A model generated the notes under the pieces. The model searched no databases, was not told the DNA's origin, and saw nothing but the letters and a program-made list of their open reading frames with translations. Below, piece by piece: positions 8,776 through 19,400 of a stretch of 32,669 bases of DNA. Source of the DNA: a virus. The stretch is taken from positions 1-32,669 of IMG/VR virus record IMGVR_UViG_3300031841_001141, one strand, 5' to 3'. Position 1 is the first letter of the stretch, and every line of letters starts with the position of its first letter. The translations under genes and the position numbers were made by a program.

Positions 8776-9225
8776 TTACTTATCTTTTAGCTCATCAAGA
8801 GCCATCATTTTAGAAGCTATACTGTCTCGTACTCTGCCACTTTGTTGTGCTTGGGCAATTTGTTCCTGTACATTTGGTGCAGCGTTAATGGTTTGTGCTT
8901 GTTGCTGTAAAGCATCAAGTCTATTTTGACCTTCGTTTACTGTGTTACGAATACTGTCTTGTTGCCCACTTACAACGCTTTCTCCAAACTCTTCAGAGAG
9001 AAATGCTTTTAGAGCATCCACTTCTAAATCGCCTTCGTACATCATATCAGCAGCTTTGCCGACACCTTTAGTTCTGTCTAATCCGACTTGTTGGAACAAT
9101 GTATCTCTTTCTTGGGTTTGGTATTTAACCAACTCCTCTTTAAGAGCTTTGTTCTCTTCACGAACTGCTTTCCAGTTCTTATCTTCTTCTACTGAACTAT
9201 CAGTATTAGTTACTTCTTCTGACAT
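8776..9225 (-). CDS. Capsid scaffolding protein (149 aa)
   Basis: The protein is short, acidic at the N-terminus (MSEEVTNTDSSVEEDK) and highly charged. It has a predicted coiled coil at about residues 17-45 (NWKAVREENKALKEELVKYQ) and a second Gln/Ala-rich helical stretch at about 100-125. Its C-terminus is basic and helical (DSIASKMMALDELKDK), the usual capsid-binding end of scaffolds. It lies immediately before the capsid gene. No serine protease motif is visible, so removal during maturation is probably by exit or by another protease. The gap to the capsid gene contains TAGGAGATAA twice, a duplicated ribosome-binding segment. Confidence 0.75.
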   Translation of the reverse strand: MSEEVTNTDSSVEEDKNWKAVREENKALKEELVKYQTQERDTLFQQVGLDRTKGVGKAADMMYEGDLEVDALKAFLSEEFGESVVSGQQDSIRNTVNEGQNRLDALQQQAQTINAAPNVQEQIAQAQQSGRVRDSIASKMMALDELKDK

Positions 9226-9396
9226 TTCTGTCTATCTCCTTCTATAAATAATATTTTTTCAAGAGCCATTTATGTCATGCTCTGCATCTGCTACTTATTA
9301 TTTATTTTCCATGTCTTGTTAGTAGGTATCAAGACAGTAATCGTATCTTTTGCCTGGTCAAGTTTAACCCCCAGACCTAGGAATAGGGTCGTAATA

Positions 9397-9423
9397 ATTA
9401 TATCATAGATTTTTGTAATGCAA
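9397..9423 (-). promoter_or_regulatory. Extended -10 promoter for scaffold and capsid genes
   Basis: On the minus strand, TGATATAAT (9405-9397) is a consensus TATAAT with the TGN extension. A TTGCAT element (9423-9418) lies 15 bp upstream as a possible -35 box. Transcription would start near 9390, leaving a leader of about 165 nt before the scaffold ATG. It is in the largest gap of the late block (9226-9436), exactly where a separate strong promoter for capsid proteins is expected. The rest of this gap holds no ORF with a ribosome binding site. Confidence 0.65.
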
Positions 9424-9438
9424 GTTGTTTAAACAACT
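9423..9438. promoter_or_regulatory. 16-bp perfect palindrome abutting the capsid promoter
   Basis: AGTTGTTTAAACAACT is fully self-complementary and touches the -35 element of the capsid promoter. Its core GTTTAAAC is the same 8-mer that recurs through the right-hand gene block. A perfect palindrome at this place is typical of a dimeric regulator's operator. It also overlaps the stop codon of the 287-aa gene. Confidence 0.6.
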
Positions 9439-10300
9439 ATTGTTCAACAATACCTGTAACAGCACCTTCTCTTGTTCTAGCTGCACCTAACTGTGCTGCA
9501 CTCTGTGATGTGCTTTGAGCCACTATTCTTCCAAGTCTTTCTTGCTGCTGTGCTATACCTAACTCTGTAGCTTCTACTATATCTTGTGCTGTAACGCCTG
9601 GTCTCTGTTGTGTAGCAGCTAAGTCCATAAATGTACCTGCTTGTTGGAAACCTCTTCTAGCTTGTTCTCTTGATAAACCTTGTTGCCTTAATTGTTCAGC
9701 AGTTTGTAATTCTATATCTATACCAGCTAACAATGCTTCTGCACCTATCTGTGCTCTAGCAATGTTTTGTGATATAACTTCTCCAGCAGTAATAGCACCT
9801 GTAGATAAACCTTGACTAATGTTAGGGTCTATTGCACTAGCTATTATCTCTGCATCTGTTAATGTCTTACCAAAGTTTTGTTGATAAAACTCTTTAACTT
9901 GTGGTATAGATGTCAATACTTGTTGATATACAGCTTGTACTCTTTGTCCAAACTCTTGATTACTAACAACATTTGTAACTAATGTTTCTATTCTGTCATT
10001 AGTAAGGATGAGGTCTGCATTTAATCCAATACTTTCTATCTTTCTTTTGTAAGCATCTACTAAGTTAAGATACTCTTGCTCTGTATATTTAACAGATACA
10101 CCATCTGGGTTTACATTACCTGGGAAAAAAGATTTGTATTGTTCTGATTGTCTCATTACTAACACAGCTTCATTAGCATCTTGGTTAGTGTCTATATATG
10201 CTTGTATGTAAATATCTATAAGTTCTTCTGGAAACTCTGTACCAAACTTTAGTTTTACTTCACTAACTAACTTTGCTCTTGCTGTTGCTGTTAATGCCAT
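9437..10300 (-). CDS. Putative internal virion protein (287 aa)
   Basis: The product is almost wholly helical and rich in Gln and Ala, with no membrane segment. The N-terminal part has LKFGTEFPEELIDIYIQAY and YTEQEYLNLVDAYKRKI. The C-terminal third has QQGLSREQARRGFQQAG and AAQLGAARTREGAV, a register suggesting coiled coil or a helical bundle. I do not recognise a named family. Its position after two larger helical proteins and before the scaffold promoter suggests an internal or portal-vertex protein. It overlaps the upstream gene by one base (TAATG). It ends next to the capsid-promoter palindrome. Confidence 0.6.
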   Translation of the reverse strand: MALTATARAKLVSEVKLKFGTEFPEELIDIYIQAYIDTNQDANEAVLVMRQSEQYKSFFPGNVNPDGVSVKYTEQEYLNLVDAYKRKIESIGLNADLILTNDRIETLVTNVVSNQEFGQRVQAVYQQVLTSIPQVKEFYQQNFGKTLTDAEIIASAIDPNISQGLSTGAITAGEVISQNIARAQIGAEALLAGIDIELQTAEQLRQQGLSREQARRGFQQAGTFMDLAATQQRPGVTAQDIVEATELGIAQQQERLGRIVAQSTSQSAAQLGAARTREGAVTGIVEQ

Positions 10301-12246
10301 TATGTAGGTATTCCTCTCACTACTGCTTGTGGTGTTATACCACTGACTATACCATCTGTTACTTTATCAAATACAGTTTCTACATCATTGTTTAAACCAT
10401 ACTCTAATAATATAGAATTAATTTTTTCTTGGTCATTAGCTTTTAGTACATCTATCCAATCTGATGATGTTTCATCCATCCTTTGTCCTAAGAACTGAAA
10501 CGAGTAGTTACGCCAAGGACTAGCTATATCTTCGTATGTTAAGTTTTCTTCATACATATCAGTAGAGAACAATGCTTTCCTAATATTCTTTAGCTTCTCT
10601 TCTACTGCTGCTATACCAACTTCTGTGCTTTCTGCATTTCTAATAATACCTGCATACTCTGCTAGGTTTGCATCTTCAAAGTTTGCAAAGCTAGGTCCTA
10701 ACCATTTCTGTGCTAGTGCTTTAGCTTGTGCATAACCTGCTTGTGTCTCTGTTACAGTCATACCTTCATCTATATTCTCTAGCCAATTAACTAAATCTAC
10801 ATCTCTCTCAATACCAGCAAGACTATCTCCTAGACCTTGTGCTTGTGATACCCAACTAATTTCTGTCCATGCACCTGTTGATAGTTGCGTTGCAAAGAAA
10901 TCAATTAGCGTATCGCCATCTGCGTTTACAATTTGTTCTCCATTTGTTACACCAGATTGTTTTAGTAGTTGAGCACTTCGCACTCTATTGTTATCTAACA
11001 ATGCTTGTGCATCTGCTGGTAAAGCACCTATGCCTTTACCTTGTGATACAAGTAACCAGTCTCTTTGTTCTTTAGTATGTGTCTGCCACCACTCTGTGCC
11101 TTGCCACTCATAGTCTGCAATATCTCTATCTTCTACTATGCCCTCTAAATACAAAGAATATAGTTCATCATCTTCCATCCATGGTTGTACTTTCTTTACT
11201 TTGGCAAAGTTATCTATTAAACCATTAAGAGGATTACTAATTCCTAGTTTTATATCATCATCTATTTCTACATAGTTACCTAACCATAATGAGTTGTTCC
11301 AATCTTCTGCATCCTCACTAATGTTTCTTACATCTGGCATACCTGTAGTAAAGAAACCTTGTAAGTCATCATCACTAGCTATGTATCTTATAAACATATT
11401 TGTTCCTGGAATACCAAATGCTAGATACTTTTGACCTGTACTATCTTGCCATATCTGTGAACCCATACGACCATCAAAGTTAGAACCTGTAATAACAGTA
11501 GGTGTCTTAGTTTGACCAACGCTATCATCTGTAACTTGTCCTAATATTGCATCTAATGATTTATCAGATAAGAAAGCATCTTGACCTAAACCTGCAAACT
11601 CTGGTAGTTCCCATCCCCAAGTAAATCCTTCTGGTTTACCAGCTTCAGTAGATGTAGCCCACGAACCACTATCATATCTACCCCAATACAATTTATCTGG
11701 TGTAGTTGTAGTAGTTGCAGTACCACCATCATCAGTTGCACCTTGTCCTCTTTGTGCATACATCTCTGATAATGCTTTATTTGCATCTTGTTTAGTTGCG
11801 TAATACTTAGGATTACCTGTCATAAACTTAGCAAACTCTGAACTTGTACCTTGAAAAGCATCTTCATTGCCATATATGTCAAAGATTGTATAAACATTTA
11901 CTTGTTGTCCAGGGTCTTGTTGTTGTGGTTCCTGTGTTTCTTCTGGTGGAAATCCTGTTTGTGGGTCCACTTCTATTGCAGGACCACCAACTAAATTATC
12001 TAATATGTTATCTAATTTACTATCTTCAAATGCTTGTTGGTCCTCTTGTGGAAGCATAGAGATAAGTTTTTCTTTAGCTTCTTGCTTAGCTTCTTCTTTT
12101 TTTGCAAGGTCAAATAATTTTTGGTCTGATGCAGCAGTAGCTTCTTTAGCTTTTTTTATTCTATCTCTTTCAGCTACCTTAGCTTCGTATTCATTTCTAC
12201 TAATCTGACCATTTATTAATTGTTTAAGTAAATCGTAGTTTTCCAT
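10300..12246 (-). CDS. Putative internal virion protein (648 aa)
   Basis: Residues 1 to about 75 are a highly charged helical region (RNEYEAKVAERDRIKKAKEA, then EEAKQEAKEKLI). A Pro/Gln-rich linker follows (EETQEPQQQDPGQQ). The remaining 500 residues are Trp- and Asp-rich, with repeated WLxN/WLGPS elements, and have no recognisable catalytic motif. No signal peptide or membrane segment is visible. Start and stop both lie in TAATG junctions. Size, composition and position are consistent with an ejected or tail-interior protein. Function is unknown. Confidence 0.6.
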   Translation of the reverse strand: MENYDLLKQLINGQISRNEYEAKVAERDRIKKAKEATAASDQKLFDLAKKEEAKQEAKEKLISMLPQEDQQAFEDSKLDNILDNLVGGPAIEVDPQTGFPPEETQEPQQQDPGQQVNVYTIFDIYGNEDAFQGTSSEFAKFMTGNPKYYATKQDANKALSEMYAQRGQGATDDGGTATTTTTPDKLYWGRYDSGSWATSTEAGKPEGFTWGWELPEFAGLGQDAFLSDKSLDAILGQVTDDSVGQTKTPTVITGSNFDGRMGSQIWQDSTGQKYLAFGIPGTNMFIRYIASDDDLQGFFTTGMPDVRNISEDAEDWNNSLWLGNYVEIDDDIKLGISNPLNGLIDNFAKVKKVQPWMEDDELYSLYLEGIVEDRDIADYEWQGTEWWQTHTKEQRDWLLVSQGKGIGALPADAQALLDNNRVRSAQLLKQSGVTNGEQIVNADGDTLIDFFATQLSTGAWTEISWVSQAQGLGDSLAGIERDVDLVNWLENIDEGMTVTETQAGYAQAKALAQKWLGPSFANFEDANLAEYAGIIRNAESTEVGIAAVEEKLKNIRKALFSTDMYEENLTYEDIASPWRNYSFQFLGQRMDETSSDWIDVLKANDQEKINSILLEYGLNNDVETVFDKVTDGIVSGITPQAVVRGIPT

Positions 12247-14471
12247 TAGCTATCTGCTCCTGCATAAACATTTTGGTTCATTTTACCATAAACCTCATCA
12301 AATAAAGTGTTATGTATTTCTTTAGTTAGTTTGTAACCGATAGAGTATTTGTCTGATATTTCTCCAAAGTTATCCCAAAACTTCTCGCCTTGTTGTTTCT
12401 TTGCAAAAGCTGCACCTGCATCTGCTGCTAACAAACCTAATTCATAAGCTGTATATGCTGCTAATGCTGGTCCAGATATTGCAACTAAACCTAATCGTGG
12501 TAATAGTTTTCTTATTGCTGTTTCTATTGCTATATCTCCTGGAGCAAACCCTGCCATAACACCACCAAATCCAAACTTACCTGCTTTCTTAGCAAAGTCC
12601 ATAGCTGTTGATGATATAGCTGGTCCAATCTTAGGGTTCTTTAATACTTTTTCTACCTCTGGTAACTTAGATTTATCTACATACTCCACAATATCTTGTG
12701 GTGTTTCTGCAATCATCTTATTTATTGTTGGTGCTGTACCTGCTGTTTCTGGTAAATTACTCACAAACTTAACAACATCTTGTACTTTATCTGCTTCTTT
12801 AGGTGTAACTTGTACTACTAATGTATCTGGTGGAGAATTGTTTACACCAGATTTTACAATACCTAATATACCCATGTCCTCAAACTTAGAAGTATTGAAG
12901 TTATAAAACTTAACATCTACATTTTGATTTGCATTTGCATAAGATAAAAATTCTTTTAATGGTCTTATGTGAAATATATCATTTGGTGGTGGCTTAATTT
13001 CAAATACAGAGTAAGCATTGTCTATTGTAGGTTTTAACATATTTGTCATCTCTTGTACTGTTTGTTGTATTTCTGGTACTAAACCTGGTGTCATCTTTCT
13101 AACTTCTAACATCCTATCTATAAACTCTGGATTTAATGCACCAGTTGCTTTGACTGCATCATCAGATAATACAAAGTTACTAGCATCAATAGCCTGTAAA
13201 GGTGCACCTGGACTTGTAAAAAATTTATGTAAATCTCCTAATCCAAGTAATCCACCACCTTCTTGAAAACCATTTAATAATCTATATCCAGTTTCGTTAC
13301 CTAGTGCTTGTATTAAGTTTGTTAAATCTTTAGTGTCTCCATATTTGTTTCCTTGTGATATACCTTGTAAAGTTTCTGCAATATCTCTTAATGCTACTTC
13401 TACACCTCTACTAATTTTATTTAGCATTAATACTTCATCATCTGGTACATATAAACCTGTTACATTACCATCTACAAATTGTGCTAGTTTTTCTCTAAAT
13501 AAAGACACATATCTGTTAGTTGTATTTTTAATTCCATACCATGCGTTATCTGATACTAAATCTACTTTGTCTGAAAACGAACCATAGTATGCTTTACTTG
13601 GTTTATTATCAAATACATCTTGTATGTCATCCATGTGTTCATACTGCACTTCATCTAATAGGTTTTGTATGTAACCACCATGTACAGGGTCTTGTAGAGC
13701 AGAGTGTAACTGTAATATTAATCTGTTGTTTAAACTCTCTACCATAAAACCTCTTGTTTGTTCTATAGGTATTCTTAATGTGTCATTAACAGATAATTGA
13801 AATATATCTGCTGCATCTGCACCTATACGATTGTATTTATTAAAAAATCCTGGTGCAGTATTAACACCATCTGTTCTGTTATAAACATCTTCTATGTCTG
13901 TTAAAAAATCTGGATGAAGTTCTGTGTCTTGTACTCCATATTCTGCAATCAAATCTGGTATTACATCTAATTCATTTGTAGTAGGTAAGGTACCCATTTC
14001 TGTTGCTTCGCCAATAAACTCTGCTGTGTGTAATACAAATTGTTTTAAATACACAGGTAACTCATTAAACTCTTGTAATCTAGGAACCTTATGTTCTACT
14101 AAAATATCATCTGCAAAATTTATTACATCATCCATCATATCTACAAATCTTGTAGTGTTAAAGTTTCCTATACCAGCAACTTCATCTATGTCGTGAAAAT
14201 CAGTTAGATTTAATTTTTGTTGCAGCTCTCCTGGATTTAATGCTTTGACATGATTATCAATAATATCAATAATAAAATCAAATCTATTATCTACTTGTCC
14301 TATTCTTTGCAACTGTGCTCTAGGTACAATAGTATATAAAGTAGGATGTATTGCATCTCCACCAATTAACTGTAATGCAATGTCTTGTCTAACTTGTTTT
14401 GGATTAATCTCTATTGAAGCTAATGCTTCATCTATACCATCAATGTATTTCTGATATGCAGCATCACTCAT
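12246..14471 (-). CDS. Putative internal virion protein with hydrophobic C-terminal region (741 aa)
   Basis: The first 600 residues are mixed alpha/beta with many Asp, Asn and Ile and no known motif. Around residues 635-690 is a small-residue hydrophobic stretch (GFGGVMAGFAPGDIAIETA, then LGLVAISGPALAAYTAYELG) that could insert into or cross a membrane. Podovirus ejection proteins often carry such a segment for the trans-envelope channel, so that role is plausible here. The ATG lies inside the end of the 56-aa gene (8-nt overlap). The stop is in a TAATG junction. I do not recognise a family. Confidence 0.6.
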   Translation of the reverse strand: MSDAAYQKYIDGIDEALASIEINPKQVRQDIALQLIGGDAIHPTLYTIVPRAQLQRIGQVDNRFDFIIDIIDNHVKALNPGELQQKLNLTDFHDIDEVAGIGNFNTTRFVDMMDDVINFADDILVEHKVPRLQEFNELPVYLKQFVLHTAEFIGEATEMGTLPTTNELDVIPDLIAEYGVQDTELHPDFLTDIEDVYNRTDGVNTAPGFFNKYNRIGADAADIFQLSVNDTLRIPIEQTRGFMVESLNNRLILQLHSALQDPVHGGYIQNLLDEVQYEHMDDIQDVFDNKPSKAYYGSFSDKVDLVSDNAWYGIKNTTNRYVSLFREKLAQFVDGNVTGLYVPDDEVLMLNKISRGVEVALRDIAETLQGISQGNKYGDTKDLTNLIQALGNETGYRLLNGFQEGGGLLGLGDLHKFFTSPGAPLQAIDASNFVLSDDAVKATGALNPEFIDRMLEVRKMTPGLVPEIQQTVQEMTNMLKPTIDNAYSVFEIKPPPNDIFHIRPLKEFLSYANANQNVDVKFYNFNTSKFEDMGILGIVKSGVNNSPPDTLVVQVTPKEADKVQDVVKFVSNLPETAGTAPTINKMIAETPQDIVEYVDKSKLPEVEKVLKNPKIGPAISSTAMDFAKKAGKFGFGGVMAGFAPGDIAIETAIRKLLPRLGLVAISGPALAAYTAYELGLLAADAGAAFAKKQQGEKFWDNFGEISDKYSIGYKLTKEIHNTLFDEVYGKMNQNVYAGADS

Positions 14472-14634
14472 TGTTTTTTAATTGTACAAGTAACGCATCA
14501 GTTGCAGCATCTGCTGCTTTTTTCATAGCTTCTTTATTACTTATTTTTAATTCCATCATATTGTTTTGTACCCACTCGCCATAGTACAAACCATCTTTAT
14601 CTAGCTGTTCTTTATCAAATTTAGTCAGAGCCAT
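14464..14634 (-). CDS. Small ORF, 56 aa, between lysozyme-like and 741-aa genes
   Basis: An ATG at 14634 opens a frame reading MALTKFDKEQLDKDGLYYGE, ending LLVQLKNNE with TGA. It fills exactly the gap between its neighbours, overlapping the upstream gene by 14 nt and the downstream one by 8 nt. The product is charged and helical, with an Ala-rich end. Function is unknown. The perfect fit in the operon is the best evidence that it is real. Confidence 0.65.
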   Translation of the reverse strand: MALTKFDKEQLDKDGLYYGEWVQNNMMELKISNKEAMKKAADAATDALLVQLKNNE

Positions 14635-15457
14635 AAAAACCTCTAAGAGTATCTAAGATTGTTTTCTGGTCATCTGTTAGTTGTGCAAATTCTGTATCTA
14701 CATTTAAATTATTGCTAATATCTGGTAAGTTTTTCTTTCTTCTTTCAGAGTTTATAGCAGATTGCAACAGTCCTAATACTTGACTAGATGTCTTACTTCT
14801 GTAATCACTTGTAGGTGGTTCTCCAAATATGTTCATAATACCTGCACTTCTTGATGTTAAATCTATTGTATCATCTTGTGGCATAGTTGTTGTAGTTGTA
14901 GCAGGAACTGTAGTAGTAGGTGTAGTAGTAGTTGTAGTAGTACCAAATGGTATATTGTTATAAGTTTTCACATACTCCATAGCTTGTGCAATCTCTGCAT
15001 CTAAACCATCACTTACTACATACTCATCTGTTGGTGCAAGTTTTGACATATTAGGTTTTATATATTTTTTATATGTAGTCCAAGCATCAAAGGGGTCTGG
15101 TCCATACGACTTAGGGTTTCTGTTTCTGTAATCTACAATGTGTAATGCAAACTGTGTAGCGTACTGTATATCGTACTTAACCTTGTTAGTAAACTCATCA
15201 AGTGATACTACTTCTCCTTGCTTCTTAAAAAAATCTTTAACCATATTGTCTGGTTCTTGTCCTCTAAAAAACTGTGGTGGATTAATCTGCCATATACCCT
15301 TGTCATTTGGGTCAGCATCTCCATCTATGCCATGTTTAAACTTACTTTCTAAATAAGCTATAGCTAGTAATATCTGTGCATCTTCTGGCTTGGCTTCGTT
15401 CTCGTAAAGTAACTGTTTGACTTCTTCAACTGTGTATTGCGTAACTGCTTCATCCAC
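14621..15457 (-). CDS. Lysozyme-like/lytic transglycosylase virion protein (278 aa)
   Basis: Residues about 25-140 carry lysozyme-superfamily SLT features. These are LLAIAYLESKF with the likely catalytic Glu37, DKGIWQIN (GIWQ, residues 54-57) and a later helix with YATQFALHIVDYRN. The domain should cleave peptidoglycan glycan strands. Residues about 172-192 are an almost pure Thr linker (TTTTTTT, PTTTVPATTTTT), and a C-terminal helical domain follows (SSQVLGLLQSAINSERRKK). There is no signal peptide. Its position among large virion proteins suggests a cell-wall-penetration enzyme of the particle rather than the endolysin, although the latter is not excluded. The start is GTG in a TAGTG overlap with the upstream gene. 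Confidence 0.75.
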   Translation of the reverse strand: MDEAVTQYTVEEVKQLLYENEAKPEDAQILLAIAYLESKFKHGIDGDADPNDKGIWQINPPQFFRGQEPDNMVKDFFKKQGEVVSLDEFTNKVKYDIQYATQFALHIVDYRNRNPKSYGPDPFDAWTTYKKYIKPNMSKLAPTDEYVVSDGLDAEIAQAMEYVKTYNNIPFGTTTTTTTPTTTVPATTTTTMPQDDTIDLTSRSAGIMNIFGEPPTSDYRSKTSSQVLGLLQSAINSERRKKNLPDISNNLNVDTEFAQLTDDQKTILDTLRGFYGSD

Positions 15458-16413
15458 TATCTCTTAACACCTGCTCTCATAAGATTAGCTAAGTCTGCTA
15501 CTGTAGCTGCACCTCTACTTCTATCAGCTTCAAACTCTTGTTGTTGTCTAGCTGCTTCTTCTCTAGGTGCAAATACTTCTTCTTCTATACCTGCTAAATC
15601 TTCTTCAAGCTGTTCTGCATCTGGTTGCTCTGCTGGTGTACCAGGTATTACTGTTCCACCCATAGGTGTTGATGGGTCAAATGCTATTCTTCCTGGTGTA
15701 CCACCTGCAAGTCCTGCAACTTCTTCATTAAATAAACCTATTCTTGCACCTATCTTTTGTGTAATATATTCTTTCTCTTCTTGTGATAATGGAGCTCCCT
15801 TTCTTGATTTAGACTTAGCTAATAAGTCATCTACTAAATCATCTAGTTGCTCGTTCTCAATCTTAGGTGCTTTTGTTGTAGCAGCTTTCCTTACAGAAAA
15901 ATCTGTTCTAAGTATTCCTAAACTCTGTACCCAGTCAAACTTACCACCATTGTTCATACTAAACTCCATAAGTCTTGTAATACCTTTAACAAATTCTTCA
16001 TCTACCATAGAACCTTGTGTCTTAGTTAAGTCAATTAAACCTATGCTTGACATTTGATTTTTTAATATAATACGAAGTGATGGTGCTATATCTCTAGCTA
16101 CCTCTCCTGGCATATAAGGAAAATAAATAAACTTATAACCTTTATCTGTTAGGTATTCTTCTGCATCTACATCTACTGTTCTAGTTACAGGAAACCCTTT
16201 AGCTTTATCCATACCAGTAACTTCCATCTGGTATTTACTTTGGAAACCTTCTCCTAGTGGTCTTTTGTTATCTAAATCGCCACTAAGTAAATCTACTACC
16301 CATTGTGTTGCAGTATCTGCACTATCTGGTGTAACATCTGTACCAGGAATAATAGGTCCTGTAACTCCTCCTACACCTCTAGGTAATGTGTAACCTTTTG
16401 TATCTTCACTCAT
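15457..16413 (-). CDS. Virion-associated hypothetical protein (318 aa)
   Basis: The N-terminal 30 residues are Gly/Pro-rich and flexible (YTLPRGVGGVTGPIIPGTDV). The centre is compact and mixed (YKFIYFPYMPGEVARDIAPS). The C-terminal 70 residues run from a Pro-rich patch (GTVIPGTPAEQPD) into a strongly charged helix (QLEEDLAGIEEEVFAPREEA), likely coiled coil. No catalytic motif is seen. It lies between the giant 2068-aa gene (8-nt overlap) and the lysozyme-like gene, so a role in the same internal assembly is inferred. Confidence 0.6.
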   Translation of the reverse strand: MSEDTKGYTLPRGVGGVTGPIIPGTDVTPDSADTATQWVVDLLSGDLDNKRPLGEGFQSKYQMEVTGMDKAKGFPVTRTVDVDAEEYLTDKGYKFIYFPYMPGEVARDIAPSLRIILKNQMSSIGLIDLTKTQGSMVDEEFVKGITRLMEFSMNNGGKFDWVQSLGILRTDFSVRKAATTKAPKIENEQLDDLVDDLLAKSKSRKGAPLSQEEKEYITQKIGARIGLFNEEVAGLAGGTPGRIAFDPSTPMGGTVIPGTPAEQPDAEQLEEDLAGIEEEVFAPREEAARQQQEFEADRSRGAATVADLANLMRAGVKR

Positions 16414-19400
16414 CTGCTAAATCTCCTATACCAAACTTAGTAATCTCATTATAAAACACATCATTAAACACAGGTAGAAATTCTGGAGTTTCTTCAATTA
16501 GTGTTGCACCATATCTATATAACTCATCACGAACTGCTTGTGCTTCCTGTGAAGTCTGTGTTCTTAACCATATAATAGCATCTTCTCTAAGTGGTATCTC
16601 TTTACCTACTTGTATTCCTTCTAATACACTGTTTCTATAATCTAAGTATTTAGACATAGGTTCGTATAAACCTAGCTGTTTAAACCGAGTATCTTCTATA
16701 GCTTGTTCTAGTATTGGTATAACTAAATCCCAATCAAAGCTATCTGGTATCTCTTTACCTGGTAACTTAGTAGCTACTTCTGCTGGGTCCACTTGATATG
16801 CTAATGGGAACATCTTTCTTAATGTAAGTTCTAGTTCTGCTTTCTCTATCTTTTGCTCATTAGGACTATATCTTTGTGCATCCCACTTAGCTGCTGCTCT
16901 TTCCATCATTGCTCTTTCTACTAATGATGCTGCGTATGTAGCAGAACGCCAGTAAAACTCTTCTTTATTTAATGGTGTTATGTTACCTAATCCTTTTTGT
17001 ATTCCATAAGATGTGTAATCTACTTCGCCACTACCTAGCTTGTCATAGAAATACAGTATGCTAGAACCATAATCTTCATACAACTCTTTGTTATCTAACA
17101 AGAACTTATACTCTGGCTTTGTTCTAGCCATAGGTCCACTCTCTGATATAGACTTACCTTTTAGCTGTAATGATGCAGATGTAAATGCTGTTTCCATATC
17201 GTATATATCTAGTCCTAGTAACCTAACTACTTCTAATGTAGCTTCATAATCTGCTTGTTTACTACCCATAGTTAGTGCATAGTGTTCTCTTAGGTCTTGG
17301 TAAAAACCATGTATTATTCCTAGCTCAACAAAGCTATTCCATACAACACCAGATGTTTCATTGTCTTTACCATACCAATCGTTAAATGTATCGTTATCTG
17401 TATCTATACGATATAACACATTTAGTTTAGGAACTAATGGATTAACATTTCTATCCCATGCTTTTAGTTGGAATATGTTATCTCGTATAACTGCTGCTGT
17501 ATTAAACATAAACTCTGGGTCATCTGCTTGTTCTGGGTATAGCATTGCAGCTATCTGTACAGCTTGTGTAGTAGCTGTCTGGTATAAATCCTCATCAAAA
17601 CCTTTAACACCTAACTTACTTGCGATAGCGTTAAACATATTCTTACCAGTAGCTGGTATTGTTTCTTCTAATACTGCTTCTCCAATTAAATCTTTAATAT
17701 CTCCAGTACCACTTTCAAATGGCAAACCAAATTGGAATATAGTTCTTTCTAACAACCTTCTAGTTTCTGGATTATCTCTAGTCATTGCACCAAGTGGTAA
17801 AGCTACAACTGGTCCTAATGGTGGGAATAAACCACCACCAGCTACACCTAATGCTGATATAGGTAAACTTCTTTTAAGTATTATATTGCTATCTTCTATA
17901 CTTATGTCATCTCTCCAGGTACCTTCTCCTTCTGATTTAACATAACTTTCTAAAGCTGTACCACCTACAGGTATAATTAAATATCTTTCTCCAAACTTAT
18001 CAGAATATATATAGTTGTTTTCTATACCTTTCCTATATGCAAAACTTACCTGTGCTAATGCTCTAGGGTTTGCTGCACCTAGTTGTGTCCATCTACCTAA
18101 CACTTCTCTATATGCTTCAAAAAAAGGTAATCCTACTTTGTATGCTTCTGCTAGGTAACCTCTTTCTAGTAAGTTATACAACAATCTATTATGCAACTCT
18201 AGTGCGTATTGTGATGCTGTTTTGTTTATGTCATTAAATGTCATATTGCGTACAGTGTCTGTTCTAATATCATCTAGGTCTAACATTGTGTGATAATCAA
18301 TCTCTGTAAACTCTGATATTAAACCACTCTTCTGTGCATTATTAACTACTAACTTTCCAGACTTACTATCTACCATTGCAAGTATTCCAGACCTTTGCAT
18401 AAACTCTGCGACATCATCATACTTAGCATTACCCATGCCTAACACTTTCCTAAGTTCTTTTATAGTTGGTGTAGGGTTTTCTTTTATTAATGCTTTAAAG
18501 TTATTTGTTATATCAAATGTATTTTTACCTGTATCTGCATGTAATTCTTTTAATGCTTTAATAAATTGTTGGTCTTGTGATTTATCTAATTTACCATCTA
18601 CTAATACATTTCTTCTAGGAACTGATGAATAGTATGCACCTATCTTTGTATTCTCATCTCCTAATCTAATACCTCCTGCTGTTTCTATAGAGTATGCTTT
18701 ACCTTCTGCATTGTTTAGTAACAAGTCCATTTCTAACTGTTGTTTAGATGTAGCTTGTAATACTCTTGGTGCATATTTATTATCTGCATTGTAAGCAACA
18801 AATGTAACAGCATCATCAGTAACTTGTAATCTCTGTCGTACTGCTTTCTTCATTACTTCTTCTATTTGCTCAAATGGTATTTCTGCATCTGTAAGATTTC
18901 TTTTAACTGATGCAAGTAAATCTGCTGGTAAATTAACTACACTCTCTGGGTCATAATGTGCATCTAATATATCTTGTAAACCTTTGCGTGTAGCAAACAC
19001 TAAGTTGCTTTCTATAAAGTGATAGTATGCTTGTTTAAATGTTGGTATTCGTGATAGTGATGCTTCTGCTTGACCAGCTACAAAGAACAACGCATCCATT
19101 AAATCTGCCCATCCTTGTGCAAATCCTTTACCTGTAACTTTCTTTACACCTGGTACTTCAAATGGTAAATCTTCTAGTACTTCTAGCATGTATGGTGTAA
19201 TGGTTTCTTTTATCTTCTTTTTGTTTATTTGCTTTGCAACATCTAAACTTCTTACATTTGTTTTACCAACCATACCTTGTGCAATAACATCTAGTAGGTC
19301 TTGTTGATTAGCAGTAAAATTAGATATAAACATCTTGTGATGTCTAACAAAATCTATAAAATCTTCTTGTGTTTTAACAACTGGTATAACTTGTGATGCT

